A stretch of 64,000 nt of DNA from Rhizobium sp. BK376. Lineage in GTDB: Bacteria; Pseudomonadota; Alphaproteobacteria; Rhizobiales; Rhizobiaceae. Of the stretch, positions 52,810 through 62,875 are shown one piece after another; the first letter of the stretch is position 1, and each line of letters begins with the position of its first letter. Under the pieces are notes generated by a model that saw nothing but the letters and a program-made list of their open reading frames with translations, searched no databases and was not told the origin of the DNA. The position numbers and the translations under genes were made by a program. The stretch is from NCBI RefSeq assembly GCF_004341625.1, contig NZ_SLZG01000007.1, positions 124,001 to 188,000 on the forward strand. Reading direction: 5' to 3'.

Positions 52810-53655
52810 TCAGGATTTGGCGATGGCGTCGAAGGCCAGAAGCTTCTCCAGAAGCCGCGGCATGTCCTTTAGATGCACCATGTTCGGGCCGTCAGACGGC
52901 GCATGGTCCGGATCCTCATGGGTTTCGATGAAGACGCCCGCGACGCCGACAGAGACAGCCGCACGCGCCAGCGTTTCCACGAATTCACGTTGGCCGCCGG
53001 TCGAACCGCCCTGCCCGCCCGGCTGCTGGACCGAATGCGTTGCGTCGAAAATGACCGGCGCGCCCATGGCCGCCATGATCGGCAGCGAGCGCATGTCGGA
53101 AACGAGGGTGTTGTAGCCGAAGGAGGCGCCGCGCTCGCACAGAAGCACGTTCGGATTGCCGCTGTCATTCAGCTTGGCAAGCACATTCTTCATGTCCCAG
53201 GGCGCAAGGAACTGGCCCTTCTTGACGTTGATCACACGGCCAGTCTTGGCGGCCGCGATCAGGAGATCGGTCTGGCGCGAGAGGAAGGCCGGGATCTGCA
53301 GCACGTCGACGACCTTTCCGACAATCGCGCACTGCTCTTCCGTGTGAACGTCAGTCAGGACAGGAAAGCCGAATTCCTTCTTGAGATCGGCGAAGACTTC
53401 CAGAGACTTCTCAAGCCCCATGCCACGCTGGCCGGAAAGCGAGGTGCGGTTGGCCTTGTCGAAAGACGATTTGTAGACGAGCCCGATACCAAGCTTGGCA
53501 CAAAGCTCCTTCAGGACGCTCGCAATCATGAAGGCATGATCGCGGCTTTCCATCTGACAGGGGCCAGCGATCAGCGACAGCTTGCCGCTGTTTGAAAACG
53601 TGACTTTCGATGCGCCTTCACCGGCGACGACTGCAGAATTGGTCGGATTGCTCAT
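52810..53655 (-). CDS. kdsA: 3-deoxy-8-phosphooctulonate (KDO-8-phosphate) synthase
   Basis: Condenses arabinose-5-phosphate with PEP to KDO-8-phosphate for lipopolysaccharide, 281 residues. GPCQMESRDHAFMIA, FDKANRTSLSGQRG and FDATHSVQQPGGQGGSTGG are family motifs. The gene overlaps the upstream VOC gene by 4 bp. Its product uses PEP, made by enolase encoded 149 bp downstream, and feeds the lipid A pathway whose genes lie at the right end of the window. Confidence 0.96.
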   Translation of the reverse strand: MSNPTNSAVVAGEGASKVTFSNSGKLSLIAGPCQMESRDHAFMIASVLKELCAKLGIGLVYKSSFDKANRTSLSGQRGMGLEKSLEVFADLKKEFGFPVLTDVHTEEQCAIVGKVVDVLQIPAFLSRQTDLLIAAAKTGRVINVKKGQFLAPWDMKNVLAKLNDSGNPNVLLCERGASFGYNTLVSDMRSLPIMAAMGAPVIFDATHSVQQPGGQGGSTGGQREFVETLARAAVSVGVAGVFIETHEDPDHAPSDGPNMVHLKDMPRLLEKLLAFDAIAKS

Positions 53656-54539
53656 TGTGTCTCCTCGAAGGCAAACAGGGCGCCCTGCCCGGGCGCTGCC
53701 CTTACCAAGATACGGTGGTTCTTATGCGTGTAGCTCACGCCGTTACCAGCCAAATGCGCCGCTGTCACGGAAAGATCGCGCGTGCGGAACAGGATTGCCC
53801 CCGCACGCAGCCCGGAATCATCGGAGGGAACGGGAAGATCGTAGAACGCTTCCATACCCTGCGGCGTCAGCACCGCGATGCGGGCGTTGGCCGCTTCGAT
53901 CATCAGGCCGAAGGATTGCTGCGTGATTTTCGGACCGTTTGCGACCTTGTCGAAAAATTCGGCGAAGGCAGCCGGCTCCGGCGTCGATAGCGCCACCTCT
54001 ATCAACCCGATGGCGCCGTTCGCATGCCTCTCGAGAGCATCGCGATCGGTTGGGAGCGGATTGATGCGCTCGCAGCAGAAAGAAAAGAAATCTGGAGAAC
54101 GCAGATCGGCGGCAAAGGCCAGCCGGAAGCCGGCGGTCGATTTCGAACCGTCCGGCATCTGCATCGGTCGCGTGAACTCCAGCATTCGGCCGGCAGATAT
54201 GGCATGGGCGCGCAGCCGTTCATCGTCTGCTGCCGCATCCGGGGTTCCGAAGACCACGGCAGAAAAACCGTCCTCGCCCTGACGGAACCTGTATGCCTGA
54301 TCACGAGCGGTAAAGACATTCCCCTCAAGCGTCGCGCTCTCGCATTCCTCTCTGCTCGCAACACCCAGCGGCTCCAGATAAGTCTTGTCCGCGAGGAAGA
54401 TGCAGGCATTCTCGGTGCCAAAGGGATGCCGGGCATCGGCCGCAACTGTAAAGCCGAGCTTGCCCAGTCTTTCGCGCGCCGACGCGATCTTGAAGGTCGG
54501 AAGGACCAGGTGGTCGAGCGGATACGGCAATGGCTTCAT
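53652..54539 (-). CDS. VOC-family (glyoxalase-like) protein
   Basis: Soluble 295-residue protein with two glyoxalase/dioxygenase-fold modules. It opens PYPLDHLVLPTFKIASARER, in which DHLVLP holds a likely metal-binding His, and has a middle IGLIEVALSTPEPAAFAEFF. The type is the glyoxalase-like Glyoxalase_3 group; the reaction is unknown. It overlaps kdsA by ATGA, so the two are coupled. It is divergent from lexA with 220 bp between start codons. Confidence 0.78.
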   Translation of the reverse strand: MKPLPYPLDHLVLPTFKIASARERLGKLGFTVAADARHPFGTENACIFLADKTYLEPLGVASREECESATLEGNVFTARDQAYRFRQGEDGFSAVVFGTPDAAADDERLRAHAISAGRMLEFTRPMQMPDGSKSTAGFRLAFAADLRSPDFFSFCCERINPLPTDRDALERHANGAIGLIEVALSTPEPAAFAEFFDKVANGPKITQQSFGLMIEAANARIAVLTPQGMEAFYDLPVPSDDSGLRAGAILFRTRDLSVTAAHLAGNGVSYTHKNHRILVRAAPGQGALFAFEETQ

Positions 54540-54697
54540 CGAATTATCCCCTTACCCTGCCGATGGTTTGCACCTTTCAGTCAAGCAATTCAAGCGGGAT
54601 GGTAGACCGAACAAGCGTCAAAACGGCGCCCACCCAGCTAAACATTAGAGAAAGTTTGCTCTTTCGCGGAAACTTCACGAAAATTTAGGGACTTGCG

Positions 54698-54712
54698 GAA
54701 CACATATGGAAC
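54698..54712 (+). promoter_or_regulatory. SOS box upstream of lexA
   Basis: GAAC-N7-GAAC (GAAC ACATATG GAAC), the direct-repeat LexA operator described for Rhizobium and Rhodobacter, located 48 bp before the lexA start. A GTTC follows at 54724-54727. It indicates LexA autoregulation and induction by DNA damage. Confidence 0.85.
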
Positions 54713-54759
54713 ATATAGTGTCTGTTCTGTATTTGTTTCACATATCGGGGTCGATGACG

Positions 54760-55479
54760 ATGTTGACACGCAAGCAGCAGGAACTGCTTCTATTCATTTA
54801 TGAGCGGATGAAGGAATCCGGCGTTCCACCGTCATTCGACGAGATGAAAGATGCGCTGGATCTCGCCTCCAAATCAGGCATTCACCGGCTGATTACAGCT
54901 CTTGAGGAGCGCGGTTTCATTCGCCGCCTCCCGAACCGGGCGCGTGCGCTCGAAGTCATCAAATTGCCCGAAGCATATAACCCTCCTTCGCAGCTACGCC
55001 GGGGCTTTTCGCCCAGTGTCATCGAGGGGAGCCTTGGAAAACCGCAGCCCGTTGCGGCAGCTCCGACGAAGCCGGCGAATGATGATTCGGGCAACTCGGT
55101 TTCCGTGCCTGTCATGGGGCGAATCGCTGCCGGTGTGCCGATTTCCGCTATTCAGAACAATACGCACGACATCGTCGTTCCTGCCGACATGCTGAGCTCC
55201 GGCGAGCATTATGCACTTGAGGTCAAAGGCGATTCGATGATCGAGGCGGGCATTTTCGACGGCGATACGGTCATCATCCGAAACGTGACGACCGCCAATC
55301 CCGGAGATATCGTCGTCGCTCTCGTCGATGACGAAGAAGCCACGCTCAAGCGCTTCCGCCGCAAGGGCGCTTCGATTGCGCTCGAAGCAGCAAACCCGGC
55401 TTACGAAACCCGCATTTTCGGACCGGATCGCGTCAAGGTGCAGGGCAAACTGGTAGGGCTCATCCGTCGCTATCACTGA
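54760..55479 (+). CDS. lexA: SOS-response repressor LexA
   Basis: Repressor of DNA-damage genes that cleaves itself when RecA is active, 239 residues. The N-terminal winged helix begins MLTRKQQELLLFIYERMKES. A linker of about 50 residues follows, then the cleavage site in GRIAAGVPIS (Ala-Gly), the catalytic Ser in GDSMIEAGIFDGD, and the catalytic Lys in EATLKRF. The ATG at 54760 is used; ATGs further upstream have no match to the family. Its 3' end overlaps comEC by 20 bp, in convergent orientation. Confidence 0.96.
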   Translation: MLTRKQQELLLFIYERMKESGVPPSFDEMKDALDLASKSGIHRLITALEERGFIRRLPNRARALEVIKLPEAYNPPSQLRRGFSPSVIEGSLGKPQPVAAAPTKPANDDSGNSVSVPVMGRIAAGVPISAIQNNTHDIVVPADMLSSGEHYALEVKGDSMIEAGIFDGDTVIIRNVTTANPGDIVVALVDDEEATLKRFRRKGASIALEAANPAYETRIFGPDRVKVQGKLVGLIRRYH

Positions 55480-57919
55480 GCGATGATATGTCCCGGCTCG
55501 TGACAAAGGTGTTGGAGCGCCAATCATAAGCCCGGTGGCGGTTCCAGGCGCGTTGAACGCCTTGAAACGCGGTTATTATTTCGGGTTTTTCGGATGCCAG
55601 ATCGATCTCGACCGAGCCGGAGCGCCTGAGGGTCGCGCCGGTGAACAACTGTGCACCAGAACGGCAGATGTTGAGACGCAGCCGCACCGGTATCACGACA
55701 AGGTCGGCAATATCGCAGGCCGGGCCGAGATAGGCGGCGTTATCGATCGTCAGCAGGATCCTTCCATTGTCCAGGATTGCGGCGCACCAATCCTTGCGGT
55801 GGCAGGCAAATCCTCCTTCGGGAACGGTATCCAGAGCGGCTGCCATGGCATCGCGCAGGATTTTCTGCTGATTGAAATCCAGCCTGAGAGGCGGCCCTGT
55901 TTTGGCCTTGCGGGTTGGTGTCGTATCGTCCGCAGGCAGCATTTTCGGCGGTTGCTGATCGAAGAGCGCAAGCGCTTGCTGCCACTGTCCGAAAATAAAG
56001 TCTGGCGGCCGCTCGCGATTGGGTTCGAGCTTTCCGTTGCGTAGCAGAGCGACGAGTTCGCCGTCCTCGGAGATCAGGACTTCCGTCTTGGGAGTCTCAG
56101 GTGTCAGAGCGGCGATTGCGATCGATGCCGCAATCAAGACGGCACCGGCATGGCGCAACTTAGTTCTTAGCATCGTCATCAGCAAAAAGCCGGCAACGAT
56201 GGTTGGAAAGAGCCAGAGCGGTAGCCGGGCAAATGGAATATTGCCGCCCCACGCGGCAACCGTCTTGGCGATGGCGGTTACGGCGTCGAGCCCCACGCCT
56301 GTCACCTGCCAGGGATAATAGTCGAGCCCGAAGGGCATGAGCAGCACGGCGAGCATCCCGACTGGCATGACCACGAAGGACACGACGGGCATGGCGGCGA
56401 GATTGGCAACAAGACCATATGTCGCCAGGCGGTGAAAATGCTCGATCGAGAAGATAGCCGTCGACAGGCCGCCGACGAAGGATGTCGATGCAATACCCCC
56501 GAAGAAGCGAAACACCACAGCCAGCGGGCTGAATATCCGTAGCCTCAGCAGCCCTCCCTCACGGCTTGGCCGCCGCTGCCAGAGCGAATAGCCAGAGACG
56601 AGGGCAAGCGTTGCGGCAAAAGACATCTGGAAGCTCGGGCCAAGTGCCTCGGAGGGCGACAATATCAGAATCGCGATTGCCGAGAGGGCCACGTTCCTTA
56701 GACTGAGCGAGGGCCTGTCGAACAGGACGGCGACCAGCATGATCGCCATCATCACGAAGGCGCGCTCTGCCGAGACACCAAAGCCGGAAATCATATAGTA
56801 GGCCGTCACCGTCACCAGCGCCCCGAAAGCTGCAATCTTCTTGGTGGGCCATGCTTGTGCGGCGCCGGGAAAGAGACTGAAGAGATAGCGCAGGCCGACA
56901 TAGAAGATGCCGGCCGACAACGCCATGTTGAGGCCTGAAATGGCAATGATGTGGGCGAGGCCAGAGACACGCAGGGCCTCCGTCGTCTCATCCGAAATCG
57001 CGCGTCTCTCGTCGGTGACAAGCGAAGCCGCAAAGGCGCCGGTATCGCCCGGCAAGATTGTCCTGATGCGATCGCCGATACCGCTGCGGAATTTCGTCAG
57101 CCAGATATCTGCCCTGCCGATAAACGATCCATCATTCGTAGCATCACCGGCCGGCGACATCAGTTTCGGCAGACCGTAGAAGTAGCCATTGGCACCAATG
57201 CCGTCGAAGAAGGCGCCGAAAGCAAAATCATGTAGGCCGGGCAGAGCCGGGCCTGCCGGCGGCGTTAGGCGCGCCCTGCCCTGAATGATATCACCGAGAT
57301 CGAAAGGCTGCTCCTGCCCGCGGACGAAGGCGGTTACCATCCCCGGCGCCCTGCCGAGCGCGGGCGCCTGGGTCGATTGCAGCTCGAGTACATAGCGCCA
57401 CCGACCGCGAGCATCGGCTTCGCGTTCTTCAATCCGGCCGGTGACGGTCGTTGTCACTGGCGTATCGAGCATGACGGTTGCGGCGCGCCAGGTCTGCCAT
57501 TGCGCGAGCAGCATGCCGAACAGAAGGAGAGCAGCGGCAAGAAGCAGATGACGCACCACTGGCCCGGCTTCACGTCTGAGCAGGAGTGCTGCAACAGAGA
57601 TTGCAAAGCCCGCCGATATTGCGGCGAGCGGCGGATCCGTATCCAGTTCAAACCAGATGATGGCACCCGCCCCCATGTAGACAGGCGCGAAAAGGACGGC
57701 ACGACCATATTGTGCCTCTTCCTGCGCCATACGTCGAACGGCATGCCGTGCCGTTCGCGTCATCAAACGCAGGCGTGCCGGGAAGCCGATCCTGTCCTGG
57801 GTTCTTGCCGACTCAGTCGTCCGGACGCCGATATCGGCGATGGAGCTTGGGGAACGCTCTCTAATCGCAAATAAATTTTGATTTTTCGCCCGTCGATCCG
57901 GCGCTTCCAATTCCGACAT
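55460..57919 (-). CDS. ComEC/Rec2-family competence protein
   Basis: Polytopic membrane protein of 819 residues with many hydrophobic spans. It has the N-terminal DUF4131 region and the central ComEC core: SGLAHIIAISGLNMALSAGI, then YYMISGFGVSAERAFVMMAI and SPSEALGPSFQMSFAATLAL. These fit a channel for single-stranded DNA. The C-terminal part is shorter than a full metallo-beta-lactamase domain and has no HxHxDH motif. No comEA or pilus genes lie nearby, so a role in DNA uptake is uncertain. It overlaps lexA by 20 bp. Confidence 0.87.
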   Translation of the reverse strand: MSELEAPDRRAKNQNLFAIRERSPSSIADIGVRTTESARTQDRIGFPARLRLMTRTARHAVRRMAQEEAQYGRAVLFAPVYMGAGAIIWFELDTDPPLAAISAGFAISVAALLLRREAGPVVRHLLLAAALLLFGMLLAQWQTWRAATVMLDTPVTTTVTGRIEEREADARGRWRYVLELQSTQAPALGRAPGMVTAFVRGQEQPFDLGDIIQGRARLTPPAGPALPGLHDFAFGAFFDGIGANGYFYGLPKLMSPAGDATNDGSFIGRADIWLTKFRSGIGDRIRTILPGDTGAFAASLVTDERRAISDETTEALRVSGLAHIIAISGLNMALSAGIFYVGLRYLFSLFPGAAQAWPTKKIAAFGALVTVTAYYMISGFGVSAERAFVMMAIMLVAVLFDRPSLSLRNVALSAIAILILSPSEALGPSFQMSFAATLALVSGYSLWQRRPSREGGLLRLRIFSPLAVVFRFFGGIASTSFVGGLSTAIFSIEHFHRLATYGLVANLAAMPVVSFVVMPVGMLAVLLMPFGLDYYPWQVTGVGLDAVTAIAKTVAAWGGNIPFARLPLWLFPTIVAGFLLMTMLRTKLRHAGAVLIAASIAIAALTPETPKTEVLISEDGELVALLRNGKLEPNRERPPDFIFGQWQQALALFDQQPPKMLPADDTTPTRKAKTGPPLRLDFNQQKILRDAMAAALDTVPEGGFACHRKDWCAAILDNGRILLTIDNAAYLGPACDIADLVVIPVRLRLNICRSGAQLFTGATLRRSGSVEIDLASEKPEIITAFQGVQRAWNRHRAYDWRSNTFVTSRDISSLSDSDG

Positions 57920-58212
57920 CGAACATGCGCCCCTGAGCCCTAACCCCTTGAATTCTGCAACCTTCGATCGAGAAACTCAATTAAAATCGATTAGACTCCC
58001 GATAAAATACTGACCGTTTCACCCTTCGTTTGCAGGGGTGTCAGGAGACGGGTCGCAGGCCGGGGAAGCGTTGCCCAAAAGTTGATACTGCAATGCACAA
58101 ATAGGGGTCAGAGTAACTTGGCATTCACTTCGGGATCATATAGCTAATCGGGGGTCGCTTAACCTTTTGGCGTTTTTTATGGCGCCAACCCGCCAAATCT
58201 TGGAGGATCAGC
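57920..58212. other. Intergenic region before gltA (293 bp)
   Basis: Divergent spacer between comEC (minus) and gltA (plus). It must hold the gltA promoter. An AT-rich stretch near 57975-58020 and a segment at 58100-58190 are candidates, but I cannot pick a clear -35/-10 pair. No small gene is seen. Confidence 0.5.
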
Positions 58213-59502
<1,290 letters not shown>

Positions 59503-59520
59503 GCCGCTGGACAGACCAAC

Positions 59521-59553
59521 AAAAAACCCGGTCAGAAATGGCCGGGTTTTTTG
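59521..59553 (+). terminator. Terminator of gltA, overlapping the end of lpxB
   Basis: AACCCGG and CCGGGTT are separated by a 10-nt loop and followed on the plus strand by a T-rich run (TTTTTTG). On the opposite strand AAAAAACCCGG also gives T-rich sequence after the stem, so it could stop both convergent genes. The right arm of the stem is inside the last codons of lpxB. Confidence 0.82.
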
Positions 59554-60713
59554 TTTGCCAGAACATCGAGAACGACGGCCGCCGCCTGTTCGCCCGGCGG
59601 CCTCTCGGTCTGCATGCGCTGCCAGACGAGATCGAAACCTTCGAGCATCGCCTTACGCTGCAGTGTATCGCCGGACAGCCGCTCAAGCCAGCGCGCCAGC
59701 ATGCCGGGGCGCAGCGTCTCGTTGATCTGCTCGGGGATAACAGCGTAATCAGCGATCAGGTTCGGCAAAGCCGCCGTCCAGGTCTTGATGCGCTTGTGGA
59801 TGATCTTGACGATCCAGTCGGTACTGTAGGTCGACACAACAGGCACGCCGGCAAGACCGAGTTCCAGAAGTACCGTTCCAGAGGCTGCCAGAGCCGCATC
59901 CGCCTCAGCAAAGGCGGTCCATTTCGCCTCCTGGCCGACACAAATTTCAGGCTTTGTCTGCCAATTCGAGACGAGATCGCGGACCAGTTGCTCCCTCGGG
60001 CCGACCGTGGGCAGGACATAGCGTATTGCATTATTTTGCCGGCTCAGTTCCACGACCGCCTGCTGGAAGATCGGCAAGAGCCTGCTGATTTCGGAGGATC
60101 GGGAGCCGGGCAAAAGCATGATCGTCTTTTGCTGATCCTCTCCGGGCAGCGCACGAAGCGCACGTTGGCGACGTGTAGCGATGACGCCCCGGTCCATCAC
60201 CAGGCGGTGACCGACATAGGTCGTCGCAGGGCCACCAAGCCGGCGCATCACATCGGGCTCGAACGGCAGGACGGCAAGCACGTGGTCCACATAGCCGAGC
60301 ATTTCCTGCGCGCGATAATCCTTCCACGCCCAGACGCTCGGACAGACGTAGTCGATGATCGGAACGTCCGGCAGCGCCTTGCGCACGGCCCGGGCCACCC
60401 GGTGCGTAAAGTCCGGACTGTCGACAATGATCAATATGTCCGGTTTTGCCGCGATGATCGCCGCCGCCGTCTGGCGAATGCGCGCGACAAGGCGCGGAAG
60501 GCGCGCAATGACCTGCGTAAAGCCCATAACGGAGAGATCGGAAAAATCGTAGAGGGAGCGCAGTCCCTGCGCCTCCAGCGCGTCCCCGCCAACGCCCACG
60601 AGTTCGACAACGCCATTGTAGTTCCGCTTCAGCGCGGCGATGAGATCGCCGCCGAGCAAGTCGCCTGAGACCTCTCCGGCGACGACGGCAATTTTCAAGG
60701 GTGCGCCGCTCAC
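59532..60713 (-). CDS. lpxB: Lipid-A-disaccharide synthase
   Basis: Joins UDP-2,3-diacylglucosamine and lipid X to the lipid A disaccharide, 393 residues. N-terminal AVVAGEVSGDLLGGDLI and later VCPSVWAWKDYRAQEM and LLPGSRSSEISRLLPI are typical. The start is a GTG at 60713 that overlaps the lpxI stop (GTGA), so it is coupled to lpxI; a longer frame to 60920 is inside lpxI. The last residues KKPGHF are written in the arm of the gltA/lpxB terminator. Confidence 0.95.
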   Translation of the reverse strand: MSGAPLKIAVVAGEVSGDLLGGDLIAALKRNYNGVVELVGVGGDALEAQGLRSLYDFSDLSVMGFTQVIARLPRLVARIRQTAAAIIAAKPDILIIVDSPDFTHRVARAVRKALPDVPIIDYVCPSVWAWKDYRAQEMLGYVDHVLAVLPFEPDVMRRLGGPATTYVGHRLVMDRGVIATRRQRALRALPGEDQQKTIMLLPGSRSSEISRLLPIFQQAVVELSRQNNAIRYVLPTVGPREQLVRDLVSNWQTKPEICVGQEAKWTAFAEADAALAASGTVLLELGLAGVPVVSTYSTDWIVKIIHKRIKTWTAALPNLIADYAVIPEQINETLRPGMLARWLERLSGDTLQRKAMLEGFDLVWQRMQTERPPGEQAAAVVLDVLANKKPGHF

Positions 60714-61591
60714 ATGAACCCCTTCGTGCTCAGTCCGCGATCTATGCCACATACAAACAGTCCCGCAGTATCTGCAGCTTCGATGACAGCTTTTCGATCC
60801 AGGATCAACGCACGACCGGCTTCCACAGCGACGCCGGCAAGCCCCGCCTTCTTCGCATTGACAATGGTCGACGCGCCGATGGATGGCAGGTCGGCACGCA
60901 CGTCCTGCTGCGGCTTGCACAGCTTGACCAGAACTCCGCGCCTGCGGTTGGAAATCCGGCCCTCCGCGCGCAGTGTCGCTACGCGCTCGATCATCTGATC
61001 GGTGCCCTCGACACCCTCGAGCGCAACGATGCGCCCGCCAATACTGATAGCGCCCTGCCCGACATCAAGACGCCCCAGAGCGTCGGCGGCCTCCATGGCG
61101 CGGGCAATATCATGAAGATCGTCTTCGCCCGGTGACCGGGCTCCGATCGGTCCCGTCGTCGCCAGCAGATCGGGGGCGATCTCATGCGCGCCAATGACCC
61201 GCCGTCCCTTGCTTTCGAGAAGGCCGATGACCGTCTTCAGTACCTTGTCGTCACCGCTGGACAGGAGCGCGCGGACGACGCCCGGCATTTTGGCCAGCGT
61301 GCGCCATGTCGGCCTGATTTCCCGCCACTCCGGACGGCGGGCAACGCTGCCCGACATCACGATGCGCCCAACACCATATTTATCCAGGATAGCCTCTAAT
61401 CCCGCAAAATTGCCGATGCCGAGAAGAGCGTGATCGTAGTCGCTCCAATCTCGGTCGGCTTCGTTTCGCAATGCGATGATAACGGGATCTTCGCCGGCAT
61501 TGCGGGCAGCTGCGGCCACATAGGACGGCAGGAAGCCACTGCCGGCGATGATCGCCAATCTGCCCTTATCCCTTTGGGCGCTTTCTGCCAC
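60710..61591 (-). CDS. lpxI: UDP-2,3-diacylglucosamine pyrophosphatase LpxI
   Basis: Hydrolyses UDP-2,3-diacylglucosamine to lipid X, replacing LpxH in alphaproteobacteria, 293 residues. LAIIAGSGFLPSYVAAAA near the start and later GRIVMSGSVARRPEWREI fit the family (DUF1009). The GTG at 61591 (VAESAQ) is used: it lies 1 bp after the lpxA stop with GAAAGG upstream. An ATG at 61648 inside lpxA gives 19 extra residues without family match. It overlaps lpxB by 4 bp. Confidence 0.93.
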   Translation of the reverse strand: MAESAQRDKGRLAIIAGSGFLPSYVAAAARNAGEDPVIIALRNEADRDWSDYDHALLGIGNFAGLEAILDKYGVGRIVMSGSVARRPEWREIRPTWRTLAKMPGVVRALLSSGDDKVLKTVIGLLESKGRRVIGAHEIAPDLLATTGPIGARSPGEDDLHDIARAMEAADALGRLDVGQGAISIGGRIVALEGVEGTDQMIERVATLRAEGRISNRRRGVLVKLCKPQQDVRADLPSIGASTIVNAKKAGLAGVAVEAGRALILDRKAVIEAADTAGLFVCGIDRGLSTKGFM

Positions 61592-61592
61592 G

Positions 61593-62411
61593 TTAGCCTT
61601 TCGGTCCCCGGTTCGGAGAGGAAAGAGCACGTTCGCGATCGCCGGCAATGAAATCCAGGATCTCGATCACTTCCTTGCAGTCGACATATTCGTCACGAAT
61701 GGCAGCCGCATTGTCGCGGATCGATCCCTCGCCCTCGAATATCGCCTTGAAAGCGCGGCGCACGACGTGGATGACCGATCGCTCGATGCCGGCGCGGCTC
61801 ATGCCCACGACGTTCAGGCCATCGAGGATGCCTGGGTTTCCGTTCAGCATGCCATAAGGAATGACATCGTAGCTGACGGCAGACAGACCGCCGATAAAGG
61901 CATTTCGGCCAACACGCGTAAACTGGTGGACGGCACAGCCGCCGCCAAGAATAGCGCGGTCGTCAATGACGACGTGACCCGCCAGCATGACATTGTTGGA
62001 CATAATGATGTTGTTGCCGAGACGGCAATCATGCGCCACATGCGAATTGGCCAGGAAGAGATTGTTATTGCCGACAATCGTCTTGCCGCCGAAATCCGTG
62101 GTGCCGGTGTTCATGGTGACACCTTCGCGGATCGTGCAGTTTTCGCCGACGGTCAGCGTCGTCTCTTCGCCGCCGTGGTGAACGCTCTGCGGATCGCCGC
62201 CGACAACCGCATTGGGGAAAATCTTCGTTCCCTTGCCGACGGTCGTCAGGCCGGTCACGATCGCATGCGGATGCAAGACGACATTGTCGTGCAACACCAC
62301 TTTCGGCCCGACATAGCTGAACGGGCCGATCGTCACGCCCTCTCCCACGACAGCGCCGTCTTCGACTACAGCCGAGGGATGAATGCGGGCGCTCTTTGCT
62401 ATACCGGTCAT
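61593..62411 (-). CDS. lpxA: UDP-N-acetylglucosamine acyltransferase
   Basis: First enzyme of lipid A synthesis; acylates UDP-GlcNAc at O-3, 272 residues. The N-terminal part is a left-handed beta-helix of hexapeptide repeats, as seen in IHPSAVVEDGAVVGEGVTIG and HVAHDCRLGNNIIMSNN with the catalytic His. The C-terminal helical part holds GLNVVGMSRAGIERS. It overlaps fabZ by 4 bp and ends 1 bp before the lpxI GTG. UDP-GlcNAc is supplied by glmS and glmU at the left end of the window. Confidence 0.96.
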   Translation of the reverse strand: MTGIAKSARIHPSAVVEDGAVVGEGVTIGPFSYVGPKVVLHDNVVLHPHAIVTGLTTVGKGTKIFPNAVVGGDPQSVHHGGEETTLTVGENCTIREGVTMNTGTTDFGGKTIVGNNNLFLANSHVAHDCRLGNNIIMSNNVMLAGHVVIDDRAILGGGCAVHQFTRVGRNAFIGGLSAVSYDVIPYGMLNGNPGILDGLNVVGMSRAGIERSVIHVVRRAFKAIFEGEGSIRDNAAAIRDEYVDCKEVIEILDFIAGDRERALSSPNRGPKG

Positions 62412-62875
62412 GCCTTGTCCTTGCGTACGATCATCGCACCGATATCGGCCTCTGCGACAAGCACACCATCAACCTTTGCGTCGCAATGGAATTTCCAGAT
62501 ATTGCCACGCTGCTTCTGCTTGTTGACATGGTACTCGACGCGATCGCCCGGGACTACCGGCTTGCGGAAGCGGGCATTGTCGATCGTCATGAAGTAGACG
62601 AGATTGCCGGACTCGCCTTCCTTGCGCGCGCAGATCGCACCTGCCGTCTGAGCCATGCCTTCGATCAACAATACACCAGGCATGATCGGCTGCTCGGGGA
62701 AATGCCCCGTAAACTGCGGCTCGTTGGCGGTTACATTCTTAATTCCGATCGCAGAATTATCACCGTCGATGTCGATGATCCTATCGACAAGAAGGAAGGG
62801 ATAGCGATGCGGCAGCAGCTTCATGATCTCCAGGATTTCGGCCGATGCCAGAGATTCCTTGGCGTCCTCAGTCAT
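62408..62875 (-). CDS. fabZ: 3-hydroxyacyl-ACP dehydratase FabZ
   Basis: Dehydrates 3-hydroxyacyl-ACP in fatty acid elongation and competes with LpxA and LpxD for the 3-hydroxyacyl chains, 155 residues. LLPHRYPFLLVDRI and GHFPEQPIMPGVLLIEGMAQ with the catalytic His and Glu are clear. The ATG at 62875 (MTEDAKE) is used and overlaps the lpxD 3' end by 8 bp; a 5-residue longer start at 62890 is possible. The lpxD-fabZ-lpxA order is the common proteobacterial one. Confidence 0.96.
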   Translation of the reverse strand: MTEDAKESLASAEILEIMKLLPHRYPFLLVDRIIDIDGDNSAIGIKNVTANEPQFTGHFPEQPIMPGVLLIEGMAQTAGAICARKEGESGNLVYFMTIDNARFRKPVVPGDRVEYHVNKQKQRGNIWKFHCDAKVDGVLVAEADIGAMIVRKDKA

